Source: Zea mays
Taxonomy: Eukaryota; Streptophyta; Magnoliopsida; Poales; Poaceae
Assembly: GCF_902167145.1 (NCBI RefSeq)
Contig: NC_050105.1
Coordinates: 123,645,898-123,709,897, forward strand
Direction: 5' to 3'
DNA length: 64,000 bases
Every line of letters begins with the position of its first letter. Within the stretch, counting starts at the first letter, position 1. Below the pieces are notes generated by a model. The model had not been told where the DNA came from. It saw nothing but the letters and a program-made list of their open reading frames with translations, and searched no databases. Positions 1 through 11,300 of this stretch are shown piece by piece. The translations under genes were made by a program, and so were the position numbers.

Positions 1-2958
1 GTTACTGTCTTTAGAAGAAGTGATGATTCAGTAGCATTTAAGGGAGTGTTAGAGGGTCAGCTATACTTGGTAGATTTTGATGGAGCTGAACTCGACACTT
101 GCTTAATTGCTAAGACTAACATGCGCTGACTCTGGCATCGCCGACTAGCACATGTTGGAATGAAGAATCTTCACAAGCTTCTAAAGGGACAATACATTTT
201 GGGACTAACAAATGTTCACTTTGAGAAAGACAGGATTTGTAGCGCATGTCAGGTAGGAAAGCAAGTTGGTGTTCATCATCCACACAAGAACATTATGACG
301 ACTGACAGGCCACTCGAGCTCCTACACATGGATCTATTCGGCCCGATAGCTTACATAAGCATCGGCGGGAGTAAGTACTGTCTAGTTATTGTGGATGATT
401 ATTCTCGCTTCACTTGGGTGTTCTTTTTGCAGGAAAAATCTCATACCCAAGAGACCTTAAAGGGATTCTTGAGATGAGCTCAAAATGAGTTCGACTTAAG
501 GATCAAAAGGATTAGAAGCGATAACGGGACGGAGTTCAAGAACTCACAAATCAAAGGCTTCCTTGAGGAGGAGGGCATCAAGCATGAGTTCTCTTCTCCC
601 AACACCCCACAACAAAATGGTGTAGTGGAGAGGAAGAATAGAACTCTATTGGATATGGCAAGAACCATGCTTGATGAGTACAAGACTTCGGATCGGTTTT
701 GGGCCGAGGCGGTCAACACCGCTTGCTACGCCATCAACCGGTTGTATCTACACCGAATCCTCAAGAAGGCATCATACGAACTCCTAACCGGTAAAAAGCC
801 CAATGTTTCATATTTTAGAGTCTTTGGTAGCAAATGTTTTATTCTTGTTAAAAGAGGTAGAAAATCTAAATTTGTTCCTAAGGTTGTAGAAGGCTTTTTA
901 CTTGGTTATGATTCAAACACAAGGGCATATAGAGTCTTTAACAAGTCCACTGGACTAGTTGAAGTTTCTTGTGAGATTGTGTTTGATGAGACTAACGGCT
1001 CTCAAGTAGAGCAAGTTGATCTTGATGAGCTAGATGATGAAGAGGCTCCATGCATCGCGCTAAGGAACATGTCCATTGGGGATGTGTGTCCTAAGGAATC
1101 CAAAGAGCCACCTCAAGCACAAGATCAACCATCTTCCTCCATGCAAGCATCTCCACCAACTCAAGATGAGGATGAGGCTCAAAATGATGAAGGAGAAGAT
1201 CAAGAAGTTGAGCCACCTCAAGAGGAGAGCAATGATCAAGGGGGAGATGCCCATGATCAAGATAAGGAAGATGAACAAGTTCCAAGGCCGCCACACCCAA
1301 GAGTCCACCAAGCAATCCAACGAGATCACCCCGTGAACACCATCCTCGGCGATATTCAAAAGGGGGTAACTACTAGATCTCGGGTTGCTCATTTTTGTGA
1401 ACATTACTCTTTTGTTTCCTCTATTGAGCCACCCAAGGTAGAGGAAGCACTTCAAGATTTGGATTGGGTGGTGGCGATGCAAGAGGAGCTCAATAATTTC
1501 ACAAGGAATGAGGTATGGCATTTAGTTCCACGTCCTAACCAAAATGTTGTAGGAACCAAGTGGGTTTTCCGCAACAAGCAAGACGAACATGGTGTGGTGA
1601 CAAGGAACAAAGCCCGACTTGTGACCAAGGGGTATTCACAAGTCGAAGGTTTGGATTTCGGTGAAACCTATGCACCCGTAGCTAGGCTTGAGTCAATTCG
1701 CATTTTACTTGCCTATGCTACTTACCATGGCTTTAAGCTTTACCAAATGGACGTGAAAAGTGCCTTCCTCAATGGACCAATCAAGGAAGAGGTCTATGTT
1801 GAGCAACCTCCCGGCTTTGAAGATAGTGAGTATCCTAATCACGTATATAAACTCTCTAAGGCGCTTTATGGGCTCAAGCAAGCCCCAAGAGCATGGTATG
1901 AATGGCTAAGATATTTCCTTATCACTAATGGCTTCAAAGTCGGAAAGGTCGATCCTACTTTGTTTACTAAAACTCTTGAAAATGATTTGTTTGTATGCCA
2001 AATTTATGTTGATGATATTATATTTGGGTCTACTAACGAATCTACATGTGAGGAATTTAGTGGGATCATGACACAAAAATTCGAGATGTCTATGATGGGG
2101 GAATTGAAGTACTTCTTGGGATTTCAAGTGAAGCAACTCCACGAGGGCACCTTCATTAGCCAAACAAAGTATATTCAAGACATTCGAAACAAGTTTGGGA
2201 TGAAGGATGCCAAGCCCATCAAGACACCCATGGGAACCAATGGGCATCTCGACCTCGACACGGGAGGTAAATCCGTAGATCAAAAGGTATACCGGTCGAT
2301 GATAAGTTCTTTACTCTATTTATGTACATCTTGACTGGATATTATGCTTTCCGTATGCATGTGTGCAAGATTCCAAGTCGACTCTAAGGAAGCTCACCTT
2401 ACGGCCATAAAACGGATCTTGAGATATTTAGTTTATACTCCTAAGTTTGGGCTTTGGTACCCTTGGGGATCCACATTTGATTTAATTGGTTATTCGGATG
2501 CCGATTGGGCGGGGTGTAAAATTAATAGAAAGAGCACATCGGGGACTTGCCAGTTCTTGGGAAGGTCTCTGGTGTCTTGGGCTTTAAAGAAGCAAAATTC
2601 TGTGGCTCTTTCTACCGCCGAAGCCGAGTATATTGCCGCAGGCCATTGTTGCGCGCAATTGCTTTGGATGAGGCAAACCCTTAGGGACTATGGTTACAAA
2701 TTAACCAAAGTTCCTCTTCTATGTGATAATGAGAGTGCAATCCGCATGGCGGATAATCCCGTTGAGCATAGCCGCACTAAACACATAGCCATTCGGTATC
2801 ATTTTCTAAGGGATCACCAACAAAAGGGGATATCGAGATTGCATATATTAACACCAAAGAACAACTATCCGATATCTTTACCAAGCCACTAGATGAACAA
2901 ACATTTAACAAACTTAGGCATGAGCTAAATATTCTTGATTCTCGGAATTTCTTTTGAT
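1..2958 (+). pseudogene. Copia-1 pol: integrase, reverse transcriptase, RNase H, broken
   Basis: Domains in order: GAG-pre-integrase and zinc-binding region (WHRRLAHVG, then CSACQVGK), integrase core with Asp in MDLFGP, Asp in RSDNGTEF and Glu in VVERKNR, an acidic linker (about 1015-1330), reverse transcriptase (KWVFRNK, then YVDDIIFGS) and RNase H (STAEAEYIAA). Breaks seen: in-frame TGA at 127-129, TGA at 475-477, TGA at 2332-2334, and a one-base loss near 2825-2830, after which the C-terminus can be followed in another frame to a stop at 2956-2958. The stops sit where the family has Trp or Arg, so each is explained by one transition. The copy cannot make a full polyprotein. Confidence 0.93.
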
Positions 2959-3655
2959 GTTTTGCACACATAGCTCCTAGATATACCTTTGATCATATCT
3001 CTTTCATGTGCTATGACTAATGTGTTTTCAAGTGTATTCCATGCTAAGTCATAGATTGAAAGGGAAATGGAGTCTTCGGCGAAGACAAAGGCTTCCACTC
3101 CACTTCATCAAATTACTCACCCTTCGCCGTCGCTCCACACATCTCTCCGTCTTTGGTATAATCTTCACTCATATTTTGTTCGCCAAAGGGGGAGAAAGTA
3201 GTTATCAGGGCTTATATCTCACTCAAGTATCCGTTTTTGGTGATTCATGCCAAAGGGGGAGAAAGTATTAAGCCCAAAGCAAAAGGACTACACCACCACC
3301 AATTTTCAAAATTTGAGTTAAGAAAAGATTTTGAAATGATGAATTTTTCAATTGGTATCTTATTTTTGATAGAATTTCAAATTGGAACACCCTCTTAAAA
3401 AACTAATATCTAAAACCCTCTTGAACACTAAGAGGAGGATTTTATTGACGGGAAGTTTTGTTTAGTCAAAAGAAAAGCATTTGAAACAGGGGGAGAAAAT
3501 TTCAAATCTTGAAAATGCTTCTCAAAATCTTACTCATTTATTCTTTGACTATTTACAAAAGAATTTACAAAAACAAAACATGTGGTGCAAGCGTGGTCCA
3601 ACATGTGGTGCAAGCTTTGGTTTGTGTTGGCATCAATCACCAAAAAGGGGGAGAT
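2959..3655 (+). other. Copia-1 non-coding region with repeated polypurine tracts
   Basis: There is no credible ORF between the pol stop and the LTR. The stretch holds the same phrase at 3185-3199 and 3250-3266 (GCCAAAGGGGGAGAAAG), a related tract at 3488-3497 and the final PPT at 3642-3655. Multiplied PPTs before the 3' LTR are a described Sirevirus feature. Any envelope-like ORF that some Sireviruses carry here is absent or unrecognisable. Confidence 0.75.
3642..3655 (+). promoter_or_regulatory. Copia-1 polypurine tract
   Basis: AAAAAGGGGGAGAT abuts the LTR start TGAAAGGG at 3656. It primes plus-strand DNA synthesis. The same sequence precedes the 3' LTR of element G at 63968-63981. Confidence 0.85.
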
Positions 3656-3840
3656 TGAAAGGGAAATAGGCTTACACCTTTTCCTAAATTGATTTTGGTG
3701 GTTGAATTGCCCAACACAAATAATTGGACTAACTAGTTTGTTCTAGTCTATAAGTTTTATAGGTGCCAAAGGTTCACAACAAGCCAATAAAAAGACCAAA
3801 GATGGGTTCAAATAAAGAGAGCTAAAGACATCCCAAAAGG

Positions 3841-4225
3841 CACCCTGGTCTGGCGCACCGGACTGTCCGGTGCACCAGGGAACTTGACGCTGAACTCGCT
3901 ACCTTCGGGAAAATGGGAGGCCGCTCCGCTATAATTCACCGGACTGTCCGGTGTCACACCGGGCTGTCCGGTGTGCCAGCGGAGCAACGACTACTTCGCG
4001 CCAACGGTCGACTGCAACCGCATTAAATGCGCTACAGTGCGCGCCAGAGTCAGAGCACGCGCAGAAGGGGCACCAGACAGTCTACAGGACCTGTCCGGTG
4101 CACCACCGAACAGCCCAGAGGCCCCACCAGTCAGAGCTCCAACGGTCAGAACCCAACGACCGGCTGATGTGGCTGGCGCACCGGACAGTGTCCGGTGGCG
4201 CACCGGACTGTCTGGTGCGCCATGC
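3841..4225. repeat. Palindromic CCGGAC/GTCCGG motif cluster in Sirevirus LTR
   Basis: Imperfect palindromes of the form GCACCGGACTGTCCGGTGC recur at about 3856-3878, 3938-3955, 3958-3976, 4095-4113, 4178-4195 and 4199-4222. The same motif occurs in the LTR of element G near 59150-59205. Clusters of such palindromes upstream of the TATA box are characteristic of maize Sirevirus LTRs; a role in transcription is inferred, not shown. Confidence 0.7.
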
Positions 4226-4265
4226 GACAGACAGCCTCCCAATGACCACTTTTGGTGGTTGGGGT

Positions 4266-4273
4266 TATAAATA
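4266..4273 (+). promoter_or_regulatory. TATA box of Copia-1 LTR
   Basis: TATAAATA follows the palindrome block in the LTR, about 610 bases after its start, at the usual place for a U3 promoter. Confidence 0.65.
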
Positions 4274-4739
4274 CCCCCAACCACCCCACATTCATAGTAT
4301 CCAAGTTTTCCAACTTCCTACACCTTACAAGAGCTATAACATTCAATACAAGACACACCAAAGAGATCAAATCCTCTCACAAGTCCATAGTTCATCCCAA
4401 ATCAAATAGTGACTAGTGAGAGAGTGACTTGTGTTCATTTGAGCTCTTGCGCTTGGATTGCTTCTTTTTCTCATTCTTTCTTGTGATCAACTCAATTGTA
4501 ACCGAGGCAAGAGACACCAATTGTGTGGTGATCCTTGCGGGGACTTTGTGTCTCGTTGGATTGAGAAGAGAAGCTCACTCGGTCTAAGTGACCGTTTGAG
4601 AGAGGGAAAGGGTTGAAAGAGACCCGGTCTTTGTGACCACCTCAACGGGGAGTAGGTTTGCAAGAACCGAACCTCGGTAAAACAAATCCTTGTGTCTCAC
4701 TCTTCATTTGCTTGCGATTTGTTTTTCGCCCTCTCTCTC

Positions 4740-5091
4740 TGTTGGGGACTTGTTCTTAACTGCTATGAATTAAGAACAAGGCAACATAGAAATTGTTAAA
4801 TGTTATAGTCCTTCGTCCTCCGAAGCATTATTTCCTTTGGGATATAATGGATTCCGGACGAAGGTTATGAAGGACATACCTTCATAATCGCAACAAATAA
4901 TGAAGGAGGACTTATAAAATATGAAAAAATAATATAAACACATTATTATTATTAACTCATTTCTATTTCATTATTATAGAAATGATAACAAATTACAAAT
5001 GTACCTTCGATTTGAAGGAAAGCAAAAATACCAGCGTGAAGCAAAAGAAATGCCCAATGCGTGAATACAGGAGCGCATGAACAATGCCGGG
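4740..5091 (-). repeat. Element B left (3') LTR, first part
   Basis: Begins TGTTGGGGACTTGTTC, the reverse complement of the LTR 3' end, and runs to the CCGGG target site of element A at 5087-5091. It matches 30990-31130 plus 54027-54241 apart from a few substitutions. The LTR resumes at 12482. Confidence 0.9.
5087..5091. repeat. Target site duplication of element A (left)
   Basis: CCGGG lies immediately before the LTR start at 5092 and again at 12477-12481 immediately after the LTR end. The match is perfect over 5 bp. Confidence 0.92.
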
Positions 5092-5734
5092 TGTTGGGGG
5101 CCTTCGGCTTACGAAGGTCCTCAAAAACAGGATTTAACAGTATTTCTGGAGGTATATGTGTGAACAGGTATCTTCGGACTCAAGTCGGTATCACAGCAGA
5201 CCAGAATAATACGAAGGTTGATACAGCGCCGAAGGTGTGAGCAGGAAAGCTTCGGCATGATAGCAACAAAATGAAACCGACTTAAAGATGAAAAGGCTAT
5301 TCAGACCTCGATAGATTACAATAGAATTATTATCAAATGTAAAGGGCATGAATGTAATTTTGCATAGGCTGTGACCTGTGCCTATAAATAGGTGAACAGT
5401 ACCCCCGTACTGGACACGCTGATTTGGCATTCACTTTTGCGTCACGCTTGTACTTTCATCTCCTTCAAGTTGAAGGTACATTTGTAATCCAACGATTATT
5501 TCTGTTTATACATGATAATAAGACATAATTGTTTATGTTGTTCATTATATTTCTTATAATTCATCCTTCGTCATTATATAATATATTTATGAAGGTATGC
5601 CCTTCATAACCTTCGTCCAAAAACCATTATATCCTGAGAGGAATAATGCTTCGAAGGACGAAGGACTTTACCGATTAACATTTTCTATGTTGCCTTGTTC
5701 TTGACTCATAGCATTTGAGAACAAGTCCCCAACA
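5092..5734 (+). repeat. Element A 5' LTR
   Basis: 643 bp, TGTTGGGGGCC to CCCCAACA, followed directly by the primer site. It contains a TATA box (TATAAATA, 5383-5390). Many CTTCG/CGAAG words occur, a compositional habit shared with B. It differs from the 3' LTR mainly near 5152-5156, 5369 and 5446. Confidence 0.95.
5383..5390 (+). promoter_or_regulatory. TATA box in element A 5' LTR
   Basis: CCTATAAATAGG is conserved at 12123-12134 in the 3' LTR and, on the minus strand, in both LTRs of B (12494-12501, 54251-54258). It is the likely promoter of the sense genomic RNA. Confidence 0.75.
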
Positions 5735-5735
5735 T

Positions 5736-5752
5736 TGGCGCCCACCGTGGGG
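5736..5752 (+). promoter_or_regulatory. Element A primer binding site
   Basis: TGGCGCCCACCGTGGGG starts one base after the LTR. Such TGGCGCC primer sites are usual in Tat-lineage Gypsy elements. The first 11 bases are identical to the site in B, and the bases after the PBS also align between A and B. Confidence 0.85.
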
Positions 5753-5811
5753 TGAACTCACTTCCACTCTTTGAGTTTTTTGAACACCTTCGGCGATCAT
5801 AAACCTTCGTT

Positions 5812-7329
5812 ATGGCGCCGAAGAAAGCTTCAGCAACTGCGGCTGCAGCTCTGCAACCGCTAGACCACAATCAGGAGACAGTCTCCCTTCGGGAGGCCCG
5901 AAGCCAGAAAAGGAAGGCTGTTAGCCCGACACCACCAGAGGACGAGATAGATCAAGAAATCAGAAATATGGAGATGCTTCATCAACAAGTACAGAGGAAG
6001 AAAGAAAAGATGGCCAGGCTAGCTGAACTGCAGAGGCAGATAGACGAAGCCTCTGAAGAAGTTCGTCATCTTGCCCAGGATGAGCAACACCGAAGGCCTC
6101 AGCACCAAGACCTTCATCAGGAGGGTTTTCCCAACGAAGATGACTGGTATGACAATTTCCATCATGGGAATTTTGTTTTTGACGATGCTTCTCCTCTGTC
6201 CGCTGAGCTGCAGGCTACACCTTGGCCTCCGTCCTACAAGCCGCCTCAGCTTCCCGTATTCGATGGCCACTCAGACCCGAAGCAGTTTTTGATGAGCTAC
6301 GAAGCAATAGTATCTTCGTATGGTGGCAATGCTGCAGTCATGGCCAAATCTTTTGTTATGGCTGTCAGGAGTGTCGCTCAAACCTGGTATTCCTCCCTTC
6401 GACCAGGAACGATCACTTCATGGCAGAAGCTGAAGGACTTGTTGTTAACTAGCTTCCAAGGGTTTCAGACGAAGCCGGTTACTGCTCAAGCTCTGTTCCA
6501 GTGCACCCAGGATCACGAAGAATACCTTCAGGCGTATGTCCGAAGGTTCTTGCGTTTGAGGGCACAGGCACCAACGGTGCCTAATGAAATTGTCATTGAG
6601 GCCATGATCAAGGGGCTTCGGCCAGGACCGTCAGCTCAGTACTTCGCTAGGAAGCCTCCTCAAACTTTGGAGAAGCTGCTCCAGAAGATGGACGAGTACA
6701 TTCGGGCCGATAATGATTTTCGCCATAGAAGGGAGGAGGCTTTCAGGTTTTCTGAAATGACCAGGGGCTTCGGAGGGAGGTTCTACCCGAGGCATGTTAG
6801 ATCAATTCATAACTCTACACAAAATGATGATAGAGGGAGCCAACAGCAAAGGCCACAATGTTCCTCACAGGCTTCGGGGCAACAACAAGGCTCCTTCCGA
6901 CCACCAGCTCTAAGAGGCAGAGGCGCCAGGGGCTTCGGAGGAAGATTTGGCGATCAACCGAGAAGAATCTTTTGCTTATTCTGTGGTGAGAACAAAGGTC
7001 ATACCACCAGGATGTGCCATGTTACCATCCAGAAGCAAAAAGAAATAGCCGAAGCGGCAGCACAACAGGCTCAGCCGAAGCAGGTCATGCACACTGCTTC
7101 GTATCATTCGCCTTACATCCCAGAGTATGTAGGCAATCACCCTGCAGTTTCTGTTGCTTCGGTGAGTCAACCTCAGGCTTCCTGGCAACAACCTCCGCCT
7201 CCACCACCGCTGCAACAAGGTCAGCAGCCAGAAGGGAGCCAATATGCTCCACATCAAAGGGACTTCAGAGAACAGTCCGAAGCTCGCACAGTCAACAGCA
7301 CTGTGCCAGAGTCAAAGCACATCTATTGA
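5812..7329 (+). CDS. gag: Element A Gag polyprotein (505 aa)
   Basis: Intact, starting at the first ATG about 80 bases after the LTR. Residues about 45-95 are highly charged and likely coiled coil; about 145-305 form the retrotransposon gag (capsid-like) domain, with FDGHSDPKQFL and TWYSSLRPG; then a Gln/Gly/Arg-rich stretch; a CCHC zinc knuckle at residues 388-402 (CLFCGENKGHTTRMC), with five rather than four residues between the second Cys and the His; and a Gln/Pro-rich tail. Gag would form the cytoplasmic particle and bind genomic RNA. It ends in its own stop with no protease or pol downstream, so the element must borrow enzymes. Confidence 0.93.
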   Translation: MAPKKASATAAAALQPLDHNQETVSLREARSQKRKAVSPTPPEDEIDQEIRNMEMLHQQVQRKKEKMARLAELQRQIDEASEEVRHLAQDEQHRRPQHQDLHQEGFPNEDDWYDNFHHGNFVFDDASPLSAELQATPWPPSYKPPQLPVFDGHSDPKQFLMSYEAIVSSYGGNAAVMAKSFVMAVRSVAQTWYSSLRPGTITSWQKLKDLLLTSFQGFQTKPVTAQALFQCTQDHEEYLQAYVRRFLRLRAQAPTVPNEIVIEAMIKGLRPGPSAQYFARKPPQTLEKLLQKMDEYIRADNDFRHRREEAFRFSEMTRGFGGRFYPRHVRSIHNSTQNDDRGSQQQRPQCSSQASGQQQGSFRPPALRGRGARGFGGRFGDQPRRIFCLFCGENKGHTTRMCHVTIQKQKEIAEAAAQQAQPKQVMHTASYHSPYIPEYVGNHPAVSVASVSQPQASWQQPPPPPPLQQGQQPEGSQYAPHQRDFREQSEARTVNSTVPESKHIY

Positions 7330-8302
7330 CAAATATCCTACCTTAATAGCAATCTTTTTCATTCAGTTTTATTTTCTGTAATAAAGGACATTGTTCAGGT
7401 TTCATGTAAATAGTTTCGTTGATTCCCACAAGGAAAATATATTTTCTTCACAGGATTAAATTGTTGAAAGACTTGTGATAACAAAGAGGACCTTCGAACT
7501 ATCGAAAATTCTTCGAAGCAACAAAAAGTCGTTCTAAAGAACGCAGAGTAAGTTTGCCGAAGTCACAAAAAAGTCGTTCCAAAGGGAGCGCAGTGTAAGT
7601 TTTCTGCTCCAAAGTCGTTCCAAAGGGAATGCAGAGCATACAGCGAAAAGTCAACGCTGATACCGCCTAAGTAAAAGGCGAAGCGCGAAAAGTCAACGCG
7701 AATACCGCTGAAAGTAAAAGGCGAAGAAGCTCCTAAGGGACGCTTACAGCGAAAAATAAACGCTGATTCCGCCGAAGTAAAAGGCGAAGAAGCTCCTAAG
7801 GGAGGCTTATAGTAAAAAGACAATGCTGATTCAAAAGATTGTGTTTTGTCGCAGGAATGTGTGTATCTTCGGAATAAACACCATCTTACACAGCATAACA
7901 TCATCGCATCATTTCGCATAGCATAAGCATCATACATCATGTTGCATATGGCACAAGAGGTGGACATCATATTAATCTATAGAAGAACGTTTTGAAAAAA
8001 GGGAAAAATCATAATGTCACAAGGAGATACATTATTGATCTTCGGAAGTATAGCTTCGGAAAGTATCTTCACGAAGCCTGGATATTATTCATTAGAACAC
8101 TGGATATTGTTGTGACAAAGAAAAATTCCTCTTCACGAAGCATGAAAAGAAGGGAAGGTGTTTTTTCGTCAAAGACTCAAAAGCGGTACATGTAAAGTTT
8201 CATGCATCGTAAAGAGTTGAGCAATAAGAACGGGTATATTACATTCAGGATTACAAAATGTTACAATATATTACATTTCAGAAGTTTAATTTACAATAGT
8301 AT
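7330..8302. other. Element A spacer between gag and the antisense gene
   Basis: No convincing coding sequence. It holds short repeats around AAAGTCGTTCCAAAGGGA (about 7510-7640) and the 63-bp-type repeats listed separately (7640-7811). From 7812 to 8302 I see only AT-rich sequence with CTTCGGAA words. The convergent sense gag and antisense transcripts would both have to terminate here. Confidence 0.7.
7640..7811 (+). repeat. Tandem repeats of about 63 bp, element A
   Basis: About 2.6 diverged units, each with GCGAAAAGTCAACGCTGAT, then CCGCCGAAGTAAAAGGCGAA, then GAAGCTCCTAAGGGAGGCTTA. The same unit, in the same orientation relative to the element, lies at 16567-16735 in B. Tandem repeats between pol and the 3' region are common in Tat elements. 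Confidence 0.8.
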
Positions 8303-11300
8303 TTAATCTTCTCTCAGAACAACTTCTGCAGCCTCATTCAGGAGCCGATTGACGACTTCGTCCATAATGGCTTCAGCCATCTTTTTAATTTCGTCGTCTC
8401 CTTTCGGCTGAGGGCCCGGAGATGCTTTAGCAGGATCTGAAGAAGGACAGGATACGGCTACATTGCTATTACAAATGGCAAACGAAGCTTAAAACCAAAA
8501 ATTACAACACAATAAAAACTATTAGTTAATACCTAATTGACCTTCGGGCTCTGCGCTCTTTTCAGCAGCCTCAGCCACTTCTCTAGCATCGTGAATGCCC
8601 TTTTCACTTTTTTGAATAATTTCTCCGGCCATTTCTCGGCCACCATTATCCCAGATATCGGTGAAAAATTTTCCACCGATCATGCTAGCTTCGGCCGAAG
8701 GATCTCTTGCATCTTCAAAGGACAAAGCAGCTTCGGATTGTGCTAAAATTTTTACATGTCCGCAGCCCTTCTTCTCTAAAATGGTGGCAATTCCTCTGGC
8801 ACCAGAGAAAGCACATATATCTCCACGGCTATTTAAAATTTCTTCGAAGGCCTCAGCTTCGTGGTCGATCCATTCGATGGGACCTTCGGGATTGCCTCTC
8901 GTAAAGTTTTCTTCGCCTGAGAAGGCGCCGACCCTGGCGAAGCTAGCTTTTAACTTCTTAACACACTCTATAGATTTGTTATAGCATCTCTTCTTGGACG
9001 AACGAAGCTCTTCAACAGTTACTTCTAAGTGATCTGCCCATTGGTCGCTGAGTTCTCGCCTTGTTTCTTCAAGTATGCGTTCTTCCTTGGCTCTGGCCAG
9101 TTGTTTCCGAAGATCTTCAATTTCGCGCTTCTGAGCTTCAGCTTGACCCTTAAAAGCAGCTTCGTCTTCCTTTATTTTATTTATCAATGAGTGTAATATT
9201 TTATCTTTTTCGAGGCCTTCGTTCCTCAGTTCAATTACTTCGGAACGAAGGTTGCTCAGGGCTATAGCACACCCTTCGTCTTCAGCATCTTTCTGTGCCC
9301 TGAGGGCATTGCTAAGTATCAGACCCTGCAAAGAGAAATATGTGTGTGTCAATAAATTTAAACAAACGAAAAATTTTGGTCTCAACAAAAAATACAAGGA
9401 TCCCATTTGTCGCACCTTTAAGCTATTATAGGCCAGGCTGTCGGCCAGATCGTTCTTCGACAGCACCGAGAGCCCGTCTTCTAAAGTTGGGAATCCGAAG
9501 CTCTTGCTCATCTCCCGGCAGACAGAAATCTCCTTGCTGTCAGGGAGACAATACAAAAAGTCTTCTTCTCCACTACCATTGAATATTAACGCCCCCTTTG
9601 GATACTTCAGTTTTTGGGCGTAGCGCTGGGCCTCTTGCTCTTCTTTTTCTGATAGTTTTTTCCCCGAAGCATGACGAACAATATAATCACGAATTTCGGA
9701 GGATGCTTCGGGGGCAACGACACCGATTTCTTCAACAAAAGTTGGCTTTGTTATTTTTTCTTCCTCAGTTTCCAAGGATTTTATCTTTACGGGCTCTGAG
9801 GCCCCAGCTTCGGCTTTAGTTTCTTGCTCTGGAGCTTTTGTATCAGAAATTTCAGTTGTTGTTTCAGGAGTGGCAGCAGCCTTCTTCGGAGGTGTGCTTG
9901 AAGATTTGATTGTTTCCAGTACATCTAGCACATTAGCCATTCTCTTTCTTTTCGGAGTCACTGCTGGCACTTTTTGATTTTTTACTGTCTCAACATTTGC
10001 TGCAGGACTCACAACTTCTGATGCTTTTTCTTCAGATGGTTTTTTCACTTCTTCCATTTTTCTGTGGATGGCGCTTCGGCCATTTTTTTCGGTTTCTGGT
10101 AGCAAAATCTTCGGTTCTTCCAATTCTATCCTTTTTGGCGCTTCGGCCATTTCTGCAACTACTGGCAGCAAGGTTGGTTTGGTTGGCCTTTTAGCCTCGG
10201 TGGCCGAAGAAGTTTTCCCGGTAAACTCAGGCACCGAAGCTGGTTCAATATAGCGCGGCCGATGTGTGAGGACCTTTATCTTCTTTCTTTTCGGTTCTGG
10301 CTCGCTAGGAGCAGTTTCAGCTTCTTCTTTTGCAGAGGTTGTGTTTTTTCTCTTCTGCCTTAGAATGGGATAGCAATAGTCAGGGTAGACAAACCCAATT
10401 GCATCAAATACCCAATTCAGCCTCTTCTTTTTTCGGCCTCCGAAGGCTGCTGACATCGCAGTATTTTCGGCCTTCGAATAAGCCCCAAGCAGCTCATCAC
10501 TTAAATTTTCAATGCTTTTTAACCAGTCATCATCTGGCTCAACGAATTTATCTCCGAACTTGAAGGTGTACTTCAGTCTGACAAGTCCACCTTCGTCGGC
10601 CTCTTTTATGATTTCTTGCGGCATTTCCCATTTCTCCGCGAGCGGCCATACCCGGAAGGCAATATGCTCTTGTACTAAATCTCTCGTTCCAATAAAAGAA
10701 CAGATAACGCCGAAGGCCCTCTGGCATTCTTCGGCAGCTTCATTCATTTCAACCTTCGGCCTCCGAAGGCCGAAGCTTTGCCAAATAGGGCGCATAATTA
10801 TACCTTTGATATCTTCTCGTACTGACATGTCATTCTTCACATAAAACCATTCTGTCATCCAGTCGCCGGGCCATCTCTTCCGAAAGGTTGGCACGGGACA
10901 GCTTGACCCGGAGCGAGAAACGAAACTGTAGCAGCCAAAATTATTATGATACTGTTCCTTACCCCAAGGTTTTGTTTCGTATGATAATTCGTGTATATTG
11001 CAGAAGCTTTTTGCATCAGGCTTCAGACCTTGACTTCTCACGGCCCACACGAAGATATTCAGCCTTATAATTGCCTCGGGGGTAAGTTGGTGAAGATAGA
11101 CTTCGAAGATTTTCAACACCTCCACGACGAAGCTGCTCAAGGGAAATCGTAGCCCGGCTTTCAAAAAGCTTCGGTACACTATGACTTCATTCTCTTCAGG
11201 GTGTGGACAAGTCTTCTCCCCTTCGTCGGCCCTCACAATGGACAAATCCCGGAAATACCTTCCTCTCATGTTGACAAGATGATTCTCTTTGATAGTTGAT

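Larger units (their letters stand above)
1..4739 (+). mobile_element. Copia-1: 3' part of a Ji/Opie-like Sirevirus (Ty1/Copia)
   Basis: Seen: the left window edge lies in the GAG-pre-integrase region of a Copia polyprotein; then come integrase, reverse transcriptase and RNase H on the plus strand, a non-coding stretch with several GGGGGAG tracts, a PPT and a 3' LTR starting TGAAAGGG at 3656. The LTR stops abruptly at 4739, where TGTTGGGG of element B begins, and resumes at 55081-55180, ending GCGACTTTCA. The domain order (integrase before RT) is Copia; the multiplied PPTs and the CACCGGACTGTCCGGTG palindromes are typical of maize Sireviruses of the Ji/Opie type. The 5' half lies outside the window. 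The coding region is dead (three stops, one frameshift). Confidence 0.9.
3656..4739 (+). repeat. Copia-1 3' LTR, left part
   Basis: Starts TGAAAGGGAAATAGG directly after the PPT. It carries a GC-rich block (3841-4225) of near-palindromes built on CACCGGACTGTCCGGTG, followed by a TATA box (TATAAATA, 4266-4273). It is cut at 4739 in a CT run by element B. With its tail at 55081-55180 it totals about 1.18 kb, a size expected for Ji/Opie LTRs. CTCTC flanks both sides of the interruption (4735-4739 and 55076-55080). Confidence 0.88.

Noticed and set aside
1060..1521. Minus-strand ORF opposite Copia-1 pol as an antisense gene
   Set aside because: It is a shadow of the acidic linker and RT coding frame, with no domain or splice support.
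3951..4409. 152-codon ORF in the Copia-1 LTR
   Set aside because: Overlaps palindromic U3 motifs and the TATA box; no domain; an LTR artefact.
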